Positions 24,085 through 32,641 of a stretch of 64,000 nucleotides of DNA are shown here, piece by piece; position 1 is the stretch's first letter; each line of letters begins with the position of its first letter. The notes under the pieces were generated by a model. That model did no database searches. It saw only the letters and a program-made list of their open reading frames with translations, and had not been told where the DNA came from. The position numbers and the translations under genes are program-made. Source of the DNA: Pradoshia sp. D12 (GTDB lineage Bacteria; Bacillota; Bacilli; Bacillales; Pradoshiaceae); assembly GCF_008935075.1 (NCBI RefSeq), contig NZ_CP044545.1:2693501-2757500 (forward strand). The letters run 5' to 3'.

Positions 24085-25308
24085 ATGAAAAAATATCGAA
24101 ATTCTATTCTGATCCTGCTTGTTGCTGTGCTATCCATATCAGTATTTTATATAAATCAGGCCTTTTCTTCCTCCACCCTCCCTGATTTTTACGTCAAACA
24201 AATAAATGGAGATGCTAAAATCTTAGACACCTTATCATTGGAAGCAGATTATCAAGTAGGTGGATTCACAGAAACGTTTAATGTAACGAAAGAGGGGGCC
24301 ACTTATCGATCTGAATTACCTTTTTTTGAGCAGGTGGACTACGGGGAAAAATATTTAGAAACAGCGGAATTGAAAGATTTAGCAAATCAGTATTCTTCCT
24401 TTATGAGAGGAAAAATTTATAGTAACCAGTTGTACAATGACACAAATCAAGTCATTTTTGTCGACTCCAAGTATGATTTTTCTACCAGACATGGAATGCA
24501 TAATTTCAGTTTAAAAATTGATCAGCTCAATAAGAAAACAGAGGATACAACCTCTTTTGAAGTAAACCTGCCCAATCAGGAATATTCATCTTTTATTGAA
24601 ATCCTTGATGTCCAAATCTCCACGAATGAATTATTTGTCATGACACGCAGTAATTCGAAAGATGGGACAGAAATACTTCAGGAATATACGATTAACCTTA
24701 AAAAGGAAAAACTAATTGACGATAATTCGATTTTGACAACTGAACAATCAACGGATCAGCAAGATATTTATATAACCAGTTTAACAGATACTAACCCGAC
24801 GCAAGCTCGTACTCATTTTACATTTCAGATAGATAAGACTATCCATACAGATGAAAACAGTCAAACTGTTAGCCGTGACTTATATGTGTACAACTATAAA
24901 ACAAAGAAATTAGATAGGTTGACCCTTCCGAGTGATTTAACGAAACAGCTATTACAAGAAGATGGTTCTAGTTTTAATATAGCTTATGATCAAACTTCAT
25001 TATATGTTTCCGCTATTAAAGATGAGAACGGAAAGAAAATAGTCGCTATGGTTACGTATGATTTTGAGAAACAAAAAATCACAAAGGATCATAAAATCCA
25101 AGTGAACTCAGAAATGTTTGATCACAATATAAATGTATATCACAACAAAATGATTCTCACTTATAGAGGAGAAAAAAACAAACCTTATATAAGCATCTTT
25201 AATTTCGAAGACGGAAAATCCATTTTCGAAGGAACGATTGAGACAAAAAGCAACGATCAAAAGATAGACTATATGGATCTATATTTATATCAGATTATTG
25301 GTCTATAA
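24085..25308 (+). CDS. Exported protein of unknown function in YtrA-like operon
   Basis: 407 aa. An N-terminal hydrophobic segment (residues ~7-27, ILILLVAVLSISVFYINQAF) acts as signal or membrane anchor; the rest is hydrophilic and rich in beta-strand patterns with repeated short D/N-K-T turns (for example LYVYNYKTKKLDRLTLPSD and ISIFNFEDGKSIFEGTI), which suggests a beta-propeller-like fold. It lies 13 bp after the permease behind AGGAGAGG, so it is part of the operon. I do not recognise the family. By position it may be an extracytoplasmic accessory or sensor of the ABC system. Confidence 0.75.
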   Translation: MKKYRNSILILLVAVLSISVFYINQAFSSSTLPDFYVKQINGDAKILDTLSLEADYQVGGFTETFNVTKEGATYRSELPFFEQVDYGEKYLETAELKDLANQYSSFMRGKIYSNQLYNDTNQVIFVDSKYDFSTRHGMHNFSLKIDQLNKKTEDTTSFEVNLPNQEYSSFIEILDVQISTNELFVMTRSNSKDGTEILQEYTINLKKEKLIDDNSILTTEQSTDQQDIYITSLTDTNPTQARTHFTFQIDKTIHTDENSQTVSRDLYVYNYKTKKLDRLTLPSDLTKQLLQEDGSSFNIAYDQTSLYVSAIKDENGKKIVAMVTYDFEKQKITKDHKIQVNSEMFDHNINVYHNKMILTYRGEKNKPYISIFNFEDGKSIFEGTIETKSNDQKIDYMDLYLYQIIGL

Positions 25309-25318
25309 TGTAAAAATT

Positions 25319-25351
25319 GTTTTGTTAACTTCAAAAAGGGAATACAATAAC
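25319..25351 (+). promoter_or_regulatory. Promoter-like element shared with the 26.3-kb gene
   Basis: AGGGAATACAATAAC (25337-25351) recurs identically at 26330-26344. Here GTTTTG (25319-25324) stands 13 bp before GGGAAT, loosely like a sigma-B promoter (GTTTAA-N13/14-GGGTAT). Function is inferred. Confidence 0.4.
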
Positions 25352-25377
25352 CAAATGATGATTTGGAGGAATTTCCC

Positions 25378-25581
25378 ATGTACTATGTTTATTTTGAAAC
25401 GGAGCCAAGGCTTTTGCATGAAGGTACTAAATACAACGTGGAGGTTCCGACCAGAGAGTTGCAGGATCAAATAGCCAATGAACTTGAGAAATATGGAGAG
25501 GTTTTCAATGTACAAAAACTCGATGCTCCTGTGGATCAATTCCCGGTGCTGACAAAAGAAACCTATAAACGCAATATTTAA
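25378..25581 (+). CDS. Small conserved-type protein of unknown function, 67 aa
   Basis: ATG at 25378 lies 8 nt after TTTGGAGG; a longer frame from 25363 would start inside that RBS. The product (MYYVYFETEPRLLHEGTKYN...) is acidic, soluble, with an alternating strand-helix pattern and no signal peptide. A strong terminator follows. A small inverted repeat (CCAAAT-GATG-ATTTGG) covers the RBS and may tune translation. I do not recognise a function. Confidence 0.7.
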   Translation: MYYVYFETEPRLLHEGTKYNVEVPTRELQDQIANELEKYGEVFNVQKLDAPVDQFPVLTKETYKRNI

Positions 25582-25587
25582 AAACGG

Positions 25588-25619
25588 AAAGGTGAATGGC
25601 TCAAGAGCCATTCACCTTT
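25588..25619 (+). terminator. Bidirectional terminator between the 67-aa gene and signal peptidase gene
   Basis: A near-perfect palindrome (AAAGGTGAATGGCTC at 25588-25602 with its complement at 25605-25619) and T-rich end. Confidence 0.85.
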
Positions 25620-25646
25620 TCCACACCATGTGGAGATGCAATTTTA

Positions 25647-26219
25647 TCAATCTGTTTTACGTGCGTATTCAAATGGGAGAATGACATATTCACATGTACC
25701 GACTATATCATCTTCATCTATGTAGCCCAATCCATTACGGCTATCCCTGCTGTTCAACCGATTATCTCCCATCACAAAATAATGATCATTAGGAACTTTC
25801 AATGGATCAAAGTCACCTGTTTTATTCATTTTCAGTAAATCAACTTCTCCTTGTTCATCAGGCAGATATGGCTCATCTTTTTGCTTGCCGTTTATATAAA
25901 GCGAGTCATTCTTATATTCAACCTTTTCTCCAGGTAACCCTATAATCCGCTTTATATAGTATTTATCTTTTCCATCATCTCGAATGACTACTATATCCTG
26001 ACGATCAACTGAACCGCTATACGCCGCTAACTTATTGACCAAGACTTTTTCATTATTATAAAGTGTTGGTTCCATTGAGGCTCCTTCAACTATAAAAAAG
26101 GAAATGATAAATGTTTTTACAAGATAAGCTAAGACGATTGCAAATGCGATAGAGATAATCCAACTTCCTACTTCAGTTTTAAATAACTTCCTCAATCGCA
26201 GTCTCCTTCTTTCAAGCAT
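25647..26219 (-). CDS. lepB: Type I signal peptidase
   Basis: A 190-aa SipS/SipT-like enzyme that removes signal peptides outside the membrane. One N-terminal TM segment (residues ~18-42) follows a basic head. The Ser-Lys dyad is present: Ser48 in EGASMEPTL and Lys90 in YYIKRIIGLPGE. Box E (VMGDNRLNSRDSR) is intact. Bacillus species carry several paralogues. Monocistronic. Confidence 0.95.
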   Translation of the reverse strand: MLERRRLRLRKLFKTEVGSWIISIAFAIVLAYLVKTFIISFFIVEGASMEPTLYNNEKVLVNKLAAYSGSVDRQDIVVIRDDGKDKYYIKRIIGLPGEKVEYKNDSLYINGKQKDEPYLPDEQGEVDLLKMNKTGDFDPLKVPNDHYFVMGDNRLNSRDSRNGLGYIDEDDIVGTCEYVILPFEYARKTD

Positions 26220-26310
26220 GATTCCTCTAGTTGTTTCTACATATGATTCTTATATTTTATACCCATATAATATGCTAAGATACCTACAAACGATATTACA
26301 TTTTCATTAC

Positions 26311-26344
26311 GATTAATTTACATCTAGTAAGGGAATACAATAAC
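26311..26344 (+). promoter_or_regulatory. Promoter-like element of the beta-helix gene
   Basis: GATTAA (26311-26316), 14-bp spacer, GGGAAT (26331-26336), resembling a sigma-B promoter. The 15 bases AGGGAATACAATAAC are identical to 25337-25351. Confidence 0.4.
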
Positions 26345-26381
26345 ATCCATTTATCATTCACGTGAGGAGTGAAACTCCAGT

Positions 26382-28031
26382 ATGTTGTACTTATCGAAAA
26401 ATCATGATCCAAATAAAAATGAAATTCTCTTATCTAGATGGCTTCCCTCAAACCAAACTCCAGCAAGTCTGGTAAAAGAGACGTTTTCATTGCTTAATGA
26501 AAAATTAAATAAGTTTTCCCCTCTTTCCATGCCTAATCGGAAGCCACTAAGGGATTTAAAATATGCATTTCCCCGTCTCTTATTGACAACAAGCAGACAG
26601 CCTGAGCTAAAAAATCCAGCTGATTTCACAATCTTGAACGGTCACCCTTTTCCAGCATGGAAAAAGAAATTAGATGAAGAGTATCAGCATTTAAATCAAA
26701 AGATCCAGGAACAGATCAATGTAACCGACTATGGTGCTGTTGGTGATGGGATAACAGACAATACTAAAGCGTTTGAGGCTGCTCTTGGTAAAGGTAAGCG
26801 AATGGTTTATATTCCGGAAGGTGTTTTTATTGTTAAGGGACTAAAGCTCCCCTCCTACACATGTCTGATAGGAGAAGGTAAAGATAAAACGGTTCTTAAA
26901 TTAGCCAATGAAACACCAAAGAAAGCTATTCTTATTACAAACTCTAGTCCAATCCGTGGTAATCATCATATTCTCGTACAGGGGATGACACTTGACTGGA
27001 ATGTAGAAAGGCTTCCACAGAGCGATCGAACTAGTTCCGGTAATAACCGTTCGAGCTGTTTAACATATGCTCATGTTACTTATGGATGGGTGAAGGATGT
27101 TGTAGCCCGTAATGCAGGTTTACACTGTTTTGATGTTTCAGCTGCCTACTATACATATTTGGGCGATGGCACACGTTCGAGATGGCCGAGCCAATATATA
27201 TGGTTAGATCATCTTTCTGGCTATGGATTTGGAGATGATGGAATAACAACACATCATAGCAGCCATATTCTGATTACAAACAGCCATATGTGTGATCCAA
27301 GCGGCAGAGCTCACATGAAGGGATTCTCCAATTCAAATGGGTTTGAGGTAGATGACGGATCTGACGATGTTTGGCTGATTAATAATTCTTCAACCAGGTG
27401 CTTTGGAGGGGTTGAAATAAAGGCGCATGGTACTGCATCAGCTGCTTCCAATGTTCATATTATCGGACATATATCTATCCATGATAATCGTTCCTATAAC
27501 TTCCGGCACATAGGCCACCATCTCGAATCAGAGCCACAGTCTAAATCTGCCTTTAATATAACAGCGACGAATATCGTTGCAATTGCACCCATTTTCACAG
27601 ATCTTTATGAAGGCTCGACTCCAAGGTGTCTAGTCGTATCAGCCTATCAAAATGTGGTTATTAACCATTTCACTCTGCTCGGAGATTCGAATTATGATTA
27701 TCAAAGGAATCCAATGGTTTCCATTCAATATAAATCTCGTCATATCACACTGGCAAATATAACAATAGAAAATTTCCAAACTGCGGGTACGGATATAAAA
27801 ATAGTTGGCGGCAGGCAGCATACCGATGACATTCGTTTAAGTACTATTTCCATAAAAAACTCAGCTCCAACTGCCATCGATATTGGTAAAGGTGTAGCAA
27901 AAGCAACTATATCAAATGTACAGGCTGAATCAAAGATTGGAGATATCGCAATTAAAAATGCCAACCATAAAGTCAAGCTGAATAATATTCATACGGTTGG
28001 ATATAAGACACCCATTTTAAAAATGGATTAA
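26382..28031 (+). CDS. Pectate-lyase-superfamily right-handed beta-helix protein
   Basis: 549 aa without a signal peptide. After an N-terminal ~105-residue region of unknown fold comes the hallmark of the Pectate_lyase_3/GH28-related family (VTDYGAVGDGITDNTKAFEA), then a long series of beta-helix coils (for example HHSSHILITNSHMCDPSG). Such domains occur in polysaccharide lyases, epimerases and phage tailspikes. The pattern of acidic residues needed for a GH28 hydrolase is not evident to me, so the activity is open. Lack of a secretion signal is unusual for a polysaccharide enzyme. RBS GAGGAG precedes ATG 26382. Confidence 0.8.
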   Translation: MLYLSKNHDPNKNEILLSRWLPSNQTPASLVKETFSLLNEKLNKFSPLSMPNRKPLRDLKYAFPRLLLTTSRQPELKNPADFTILNGHPFPAWKKKLDEEYQHLNQKIQEQINVTDYGAVGDGITDNTKAFEAALGKGKRMVYIPEGVFIVKGLKLPSYTCLIGEGKDKTVLKLANETPKKAILITNSSPIRGNHHILVQGMTLDWNVERLPQSDRTSSGNNRSSCLTYAHVTYGWVKDVVARNAGLHCFDVSAAYYTYLGDGTRSRWPSQYIWLDHLSGYGFGDDGITTHHSSHILITNSHMCDPSGRAHMKGFSNSNGFEVDDGSDDVWLINNSSTRCFGGVEIKAHGTASAASNVHIIGHISIHDNRSYNFRHIGHHLESEPQSKSAFNITATNIVAIAPIFTDLYEGSTPRCLVVSAYQNVVINHFTLLGDSNYDYQRNPMVSIQYKSRHITLANITIENFQTAGTDIKIVGGRQHTDDIRLSTISIKNSAPTAIDIGKGVAKATISNVQAESKIGDIAIKNANHKVKLNNIHTVGYKTPILKMD

Positions 28032-28056
28032 AACTTAATTACCTATTCTATTTCTC

Positions 28057-28107
28057 CACCTCTTTACATATACATTTATGGTCTTTCCTGTAAAATGTGA
28101 AGAGGTG
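28057..28107 (+). other. Inverted repeat that could mask the RBS of the next gene
   Basis: CACCTCTTTACA (28057-28068) is complementary to TGTGAAGAGGTG (28096-28107) with one mismatch; the right arm contains the Shine-Dalgarno of the gene starting at 28116. Confidence 0.5.
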
Positions 28108-28115
28108 ACTATTTC

Positions 28116-28985
28116 GTGAGTCGGATTGCAGAAGTCCTCAAACAGTTCCTTTCATCAATCAAAGACCTAATAAACGATATACTGACTTTTATTTATTATA
28201 GCGGGCTGCTCTTCATCATCGGCTGGACACTATATCAATTGTTATGGGGTGATGTGAAACCGCTTCCTATTTCAACTGCTGTTCCTCCTACATGGTGGAC
28301 GGAATATGTAATTAAACCACTGATTTCCTCCACCTTTCTGCTTACCATATTGAAGGGAATCTTCTTATTATCAGTCTGGATCATTTTATTTTTAATTATT
28401 CCTAGTACAACGAGGCAGCTCAAACGTTTCAAGCTATTTCAAATGGAATTTGAGGTGGAGGATAAAGAAACGGCTGCAGTTGCCTTTATAGAATTGCAAA
28501 GCTCAAAAGCAACCCTTCTGTCAGCCATGTATTCAGATGCAAGCATCGGAAAGTTGTTCACATTCCTTGATGAAGAAACGATGGAGGTGAATTATTTTTC
28601 CGCACTTGATTACTTTTTGGAGGACTTTAAAATCAGTTATAAACAACGATATAATATTGCCTTTGAATGCGAAACCAAGGATTTACATCAGCTTATCGGA
28701 GTCGAACGGGAATATGCCATACTTTCAAAAGAAACCGGCGATCCAGAAGTGTTAAACTGGGAGGCTCCCCTTGTGAAAATAAAGAAAAACAGACTTGTTT
28801 TCCATTTCAACTATCGCGGAACTGATAAGGTGACCATATTGTCCAGCTACTCTTCTCAATTTGATGTTATTGATAAACAAAATATCTTATTTTTACATTA
28901 TGCCCTAATGTATCAAGCTGAAAATATTGAGTATGCACTTATGGTTGAAAAAGAAGAATGGCCCTTTGCCAAAACCCCTAATTAA
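28116..28985 (+). CDS. Two-TM protein with cytoplasmic domain, paralogue of the 9-kb gene
   Basis: 289 aa, GTG start behind AAGAGGTG. Two hydrophobic segments (residues ~21-44 with IIGWTLYQLL and ~77-102 LLSVWIILFLIIPSTTR) are followed by a basic turn and a soluble domain. Blocks shared with the 9060-9983 product: GWTL in TM1; RQLKRFKLFQMEFEVED against RSLKSFRLFQFEIELED after TM2; and SQFDVIDKQNILFLHYAL plus ENIEYALMVEK against HEFDAIDQQCMYILHHAL plus ENIEYAIWIEK at the end. The soluble part may be a GAF-like sensor domain (weak impression). Function unknown. It lacks the small downstream ORF seen with the other copy. Confidence 0.75.
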   Translation: MSRIAEVLKQFLSSIKDLINDILTFIYYSGLLFIIGWTLYQLLWGDVKPLPISTAVPPTWWTEYVIKPLISSTFLLTILKGIFLLSVWIILFLIIPSTTRQLKRFKLFQMEFEVEDKETAAVAFIELQSSKATLLSAMYSDASIGKLFTFLDEETMEVNYFSALDYFLEDFKISYKQRYNIAFECETKDLHQLIGVEREYAILSKETGDPEVLNWEAPLVKIKKNRLVFHFNYRGTDKVTILSSYSSQFDVIDKQNILFLHYALMYQAENIEYALMVEKEEWPFAKTPN

Positions 28986-28994
28986 AGGGGTTTT
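28971..28994 (+). terminator. Terminator overlapping the stop codon of the 28.1-kb gene
   Basis: AAAACCCC (28971-28978) pairs with GGGGTTTT (28987-28994), followed by a T-rich stretch. Confidence 0.8.
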
Positions 28995-29003
28995 ATTTGT
29001 TTA

Positions 29004-29037
29004 CAAAAAAAATGCCCTTATTCATATAGTAATAAGG
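29004..29037 (-). terminator. Terminator of the 62-aa gene
   Basis: CCTTATT (29016-29022) pairs with AATAAGG (29031-29037); a run of U follows on the minus strand. Confidence 0.7.
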
Positions 29038-29057
29038 TCAAAGTTTAATACAGATGC

Positions 29058-29246
29058 TCATATAAAATGTCTATTATTTTGGAACTGTTGTGAATACTTC
29101 TTTAGCATATCCTGAACCACTTTGTTATTGGATGCCAGTTCTGTTGGATCTTTTGCACTTAGCTTCCCCACTTGCTTTTGGCTAAAGGGCTTAGCAAATT
29201 TCTCGCCTTTTTTATAACGCTCATATAAATTTTGGATATTGTCCAT
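29058..29246 (-). CDS. Small hydrophilic protein of unknown function, 62 aa
   Basis: ATG 29246 lies 7 nt after GGGAGGGG, a strong RBS, and a terminator follows. The product (MDNIQNLYERYKKGEKFAKP, then FSQKQVGKLSAKDPTELASN, ending KKYSQQFQNNRHFI) is helical, charged and Gln/Lys-rich with no membrane segment. Size and composition recall small spore or stationary-phase proteins, but I do not recognise it. Confidence 0.65.
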   Translation of the reverse strand: MDNIQNLYERYKKGEKFAKPFSQKQVGKLSAKDPTELASNNKVVQDMLKKYSQQFQNNRHFI

Positions 29247-29562
29247 AATGGTTCCCCTCCCATTAAGTCCTCACTTATTTATATTCAGTTCTTTAGAAAA
29301 ATCGCCATCTATTTGTCTAGTTAACTAGTATTTTTTTTTACGGGTTGATTTTCTGTCATAAACGTAATCCTATAAGTTTAATTTACTGTTTTAAATTCGT
29401 ATAAATTGTGATAGGATAAAAAACTGTTTAGTGAACACGAAAAAATGTTATTTGGTGTTTTATTATGAGATATAGTACGATGATATTGGCTTTTACAGCA
29501 AACGGGTTATATTATGAATCAATACACTAACTTTACAAAGAAGAAATGGAGATTAAATAAAT

Positions 29563-30876
29563 ATGCAGCAGAGCAAATCTTCAATCCACTCATTCCGGCA
29601 AATATTCTTCCTATACATAGGTTTTATCATTTTATTTGCCTTTTTGTTATGGATACCCCAGTCCAATTCCATCGGGTTTTCTATAATGGATTCTCTATTT
29701 CTGTCCACAAGCGCCTTAAGCGTAACAGGACTTACTACAATAGACGTAGGAACAGAATTAACCAGGGTGGGACAATCCATCTTAATGGTGGAAATGCAGC
29801 TTGGCGGAATCGGGATTGTTGTATTAATCAGTTACCTGTTTGTCGTGATGGACAAGAAGATTACGGTATCAAGTATGCTTCTTTTATCCAAGGACCAAAA
29901 CCAGTCAAAACTAAGTTCCATTACATCTCTTGGAATTTCGGTTTTAGTCATTGCCTTATTAGTAGAAACGATTTGTTTCTTTATATTATTAGGGGAGATA
30001 CGACCCCGATATGATGATTTTTGGGATGCGGCATTCGTGTCTGCCTTTCATGCAGTAGCAAGCTTCACTAATTCCGGATTTGATTTATTCGGTGATAGCC
30101 TGATTTCATTTAAACATAATCATCTTTTCCTAATAACAACGGCTATAACAATCTTCTTAGGAAGTCTTGGCTATCCGACATTGGTAGAGTACTTCTTATC
30201 TTTTAGAAGGAAGAAAAGTTTGTTTACAAAGATTAATATAAGACTTCATTTTCTCCTACTATTTATCGGTATGGCTATATTTTTCTTTTTGGAAACAAAT
30301 AATACGTTTAGCGGACTTTCCATTTGGGAAAAACTATCGAATTCATTGTTTTTTTCGGCGACAGCAAGAAATGGTGGGCTTTCAACGATTGATGTCTCAC
30401 AAGTAACAATCACTACCTTTTTATGTTTGACCCTATTTATGTTTATAGGGGGAGCTTCCTCCAGTACAGGAGGCGGTATACGATTGACCACCTTTGCAGT
30501 ACTATTATCAAAGGTATTATCTGTAGCGAAATCACAAAAAGAGGTTGTTATCTATAAAAAAACCATTGCTCAGGAAGCAGTTGATAAATCCTTTATGGTT
30601 TTCTTTACTTTTATGGCATTGTTTTTTGGTTCTACGATTTTATTAACCATGTTACAAACGCAGCCATTGGAGCCATTGATGTTTGAGGTGTTATCTGCCC
30701 TGACAAATACAGGCTTATCATTTGGAATTACATCTGAATTAACACCTGTTTCAAAATCCATTTTAATCATGCTGATGATTATCGGCCGAATAGGTGTATT
30801 CAGTTTCATTTATACTATTTTTAAAGTAGAAAAAGTTAAAACAAGATATTTAAAAGAAGACTTAGCAGTAGGCTAA
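29563..30876 (+). CDS. ktrB: TrkH/KtrB family potassium transporter, membrane subunit
   Basis: 437 aa with about eight hydrophobic segments plus four pore loops. The filter-type signatures are visible, each with the conserved Gly: ALSVTGLTTID, SFTNSGFDLFG, ATARNGGLSTID and ALTNTGLSFG. It conducts K+ with Na+ under control of a ring of RCK subunits. The RCK gene follows 16 bp downstream, so subunit order is B-A, the reverse of ktrAB in B. subtilis. KtrB or KtrD equivalence cannot be decided. I saw no c-di-AMP (ydaO-type) riboswitch upstream. Confidence 0.92.
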   Translation: MQQSKSSIHSFRQIFFLYIGFIILFAFLLWIPQSNSIGFSIMDSLFLSTSALSVTGLTTIDVGTELTRVGQSILMVEMQLGGIGIVVLISYLFVVMDKKITVSSMLLLSKDQNQSKLSSITSLGISVLVIALLVETICFFILLGEIRPRYDDFWDAAFVSAFHAVASFTNSGFDLFGDSLISFKHNHLFLITTAITIFLGSLGYPTLVEYFLSFRRKKSLFTKINIRLHFLLLFIGMAIFFFLETNNTFSGLSIWEKLSNSLFFSATARNGGLSTIDVSQVTITTFLCLTLFMFIGGASSSTGGGIRLTTFAVLLSKVLSVAKSQKEVVIYKKTIAQEAVDKSFMVFFTFMALFFGSTILLTMLQTQPLEPLMFEVLSALTNTGLSFGITSELTPVSKSILIMLMIIGRIGVFSFIYTIFKVEKVKTRYLKEDLAVG

Positions 30877-30892
30877 AAAGGGGACATTTTTC

Positions 30893-31546
30893 ATGAAATC
30901 ATATCTAGTCATTGGAGCAGGAAGATTTGGTACTGGCATCGTAAAAGAATTATACAAACAACATTGTGAAGTAATCGTTACAGATCGCAGTGAAAAAAAT
31001 CTCGAGTCCTTAGATGAATATTCGACTCATGCGATTGTCGGTGACTTTCGTGATCCGCTTGTACTCGATGAACTGAAAATCGATCAATTCAATGCGGTCT
31101 TTGTTGCAATTGGCTCTGATGCCTTTTCGGCCATTTTAATTACAAAAAAACTGAAAGAAAGAAAAGCAAAAAAAATCATCGCCAAGGCTAACAATCGAGA
31201 AATCGGGGAAATTTTAAAAAGCCTTGGTGCCGATCGTATTATCCTTCCAGAGGAAGAAGCTGGTCGGAAAGTGGCACGTCAGGAATTATTAACAGGTGTC
31301 ATTGAATATATTGAAATCACGAAGGATATTTCTGCAATTGAAATGCAAGTACCTGAAACGATGCATGGAAAGTCATTGAACGAATTGAATTTTTCAAGAA
31401 AATTCGATATTACAGTGTCCTTAGTCCTTCGTAATGGACAGCCAATATTATCGCATTTTGCGGATCTCAAATTACAAGAAGGAGACGACTTTTTACTGAT
31501 TGGTTCAAATACCAGTATCGAGAAGTTCAAAAAGAAATATAAATAA
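30893..31546 (+). CDS. ktrA: Ktr potassium uptake regulatory subunit (RCK)
   Basis: 217 aa. An N-terminal Rossmann RCK domain (YLVIGAGRFGTGIVKELY, with the GxGxxG dinucleotide site, and the acidic D in VTDRSE) binds ATP/ADP or NAD(H); the C-terminal RCK_C/TrkA_C domain (from residue ~135) is the c-di-AMP-binding part in KtrA/KtrC. Gates the KtrB-type pore encoded just upstream. Size and layout equal KtrA and KtrC of B. subtilis. Confidence 0.92.
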   Translation: MKSYLVIGAGRFGTGIVKELYKQHCEVIVTDRSEKNLESLDEYSTHAIVGDFRDPLVLDELKIDQFNAVFVAIGSDAFSAILITKKLKERKAKKIIAKANNREIGEILKSLGADRIILPEEEAGRKVARQELLTGVIEYIEITKDISAIEMQVPETMHGKSLNELNFSRKFDITVSLVLRNGQPILSHFADLKLQEGDDFLLIGSNTSIEKFKKKYK

Positions 31547-31558
31547 AGGCGGGTTGCT

Positions 31559-32281
31559 ATGTTAATCGGGCACGTGAAAGCAATTATGCGCCACCCTGTT
31601 AAATCCTTTACAGGTGAACATGTTCAGGAATCTAATGTAATGCCCTATGGTCTTTATGGGGATCGCAGTCATGCTTATATAGACAATAGCCGTACAAATA
31701 AATTTCTGACCATCACTCAGGCTCCAATCATGGCAAGTTACCAAGCATCCTTTATGGGTCCTGACAGCTTGGATACCTATCCACCCATCGAAGTAGTCAC
31801 GCCATCAGGAAAAAGAGTAACGTGGAATCACCCTGGATTGATTAAGGACCTAGAAACGGCAGCAAACAGGAGTATTACTCCTGTACAATTCACCCCGAAT
31901 GATGTGCCACTAGGCGCAATTGAGGTGGAACATTTATTGCTCGTAACAGATGCTTCTCTTCTAGAATTAAAAAAGCAGTATGGAAGTCTGATAGACTATA
32001 AACGGTTTCGCCCTAACTTGGTCCTCGATCTAACTGAAAAGCAACCATATATAGAAGATACCTGGTTCGGAAGACGTCTTTTGATTGGTGAATCGGTTGA
32101 AATACAAGTTAACCGACATTGTGAAAGATGCATGATTATTACCATTAATCCCGAAAACAGCGAAAAGGATCCTTCTCTATTAAAATTTATTAATAGAACT
32201 CGTCAGAATTGTTTCGGTGTATATGCCTCCGTTCTTAAAACCGGAAAAATCCGGATAGGTGATGAGGTACAATTAGTTTAA
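31559..32281 (+). CDS. MOSC domain-containing protein
   Basis: 240 aa. Begins with a MOSC_N-like beta barrel (VKAIMRHPVKSFTGEHVQES, then YGLYGDRSHAYID) and continues with the MOSC domain holding the conserved Cys in NRHCERCMIITINPE. MOSC proteins carry sulfur or molybdenum cofactor chemistry (YcbX/YiiM-type N-hydroxylated compound reduction is known for relatives). It starts 12 bp after the Ktr RCK gene behind AGGCGGG and is probably in the same transcript, which is a curious pairing with potassium uptake. Confidence 0.85.
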   Translation: MLIGHVKAIMRHPVKSFTGEHVQESNVMPYGLYGDRSHAYIDNSRTNKFLTITQAPIMASYQASFMGPDSLDTYPPIEVVTPSGKRVTWNHPGLIKDLETAANRSITPVQFTPNDVPLGAIEVEHLLLVTDASLLELKKQYGSLIDYKRFRPNLVLDLTEKQPYIEDTWFGRRLLIGESVEIQVNRHCERCMIITINPENSEKDPSLLKFINRTRQNCFGVYASVLKTGKIRIGDEVQLV

Positions 32282-32336
32282 GATTTCTTATTTTATGCTA
32301 GTTGTTAGTTCAAGACTCATAGTAATAAGCAAAACA

Positions 32337-32357
32337 AGGGAACCCATTTGGTTCCCT
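32337..32357 (+). terminator. Terminator after the ktrB-ktrA-MOSC operon
   Basis: AGGGAACC (32337-32344) pairs with GGTTCCCT (32350-32357), followed by a T-rich stretch. Confidence 0.75.
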
Positions 32358-32586
32358 ATTTTACTAATTTTAATGATTTCTTATTGGTAGATTCGTGTTT
32401 AGAATATCCGCAATTAATCACCAGTATCAGGAATAAAAATTCCTTAACTTTCAGGACAATTGCACTGTTTTGACTTTGCCATGAACTACTTATTAAATAC
32501 ACTTTTCTCCCTGTATCCCTTTCTCCCCCACTATGATCCATGTTGAATTTTAATAGAAAACCCATATAGAAATGCTAGATAGTAAT

Positions 32587-32616
32587 AAAAAAAGAATCCA
32601 AATGGATTCCTTTTTT
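32587..32616 (-). terminator. Terminator of the SDR gene
   Basis: GAATCC (32594-32599) and GGATTC (32604-32609) flanked by A and T runs on both sides; lies 26 bp past the SDR stop codon. Confidence 0.75.
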
Positions 32617-32641
32617 CAAACCTATTCATTTTTTAATCTGA

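Noticed and set aside
29280-29562. c-di-AMP (ydaO/kimA) riboswitch before the ktr genes
   Set aside because: I looked for the conserved paired blocks of this riboswitch and found none; the region is plain AT-rich sequence.
29514-30014. 166-aa + strand ORF overlapping ktrB in another frame
   Set aside because: The ktrB frame has the full family signatures; this one has no domain pattern.
32356-32565. 69-aa minus-strand ORF
   Set aside because: No RBS, odd composition, and it ends beside the ktr/MOSC terminator.
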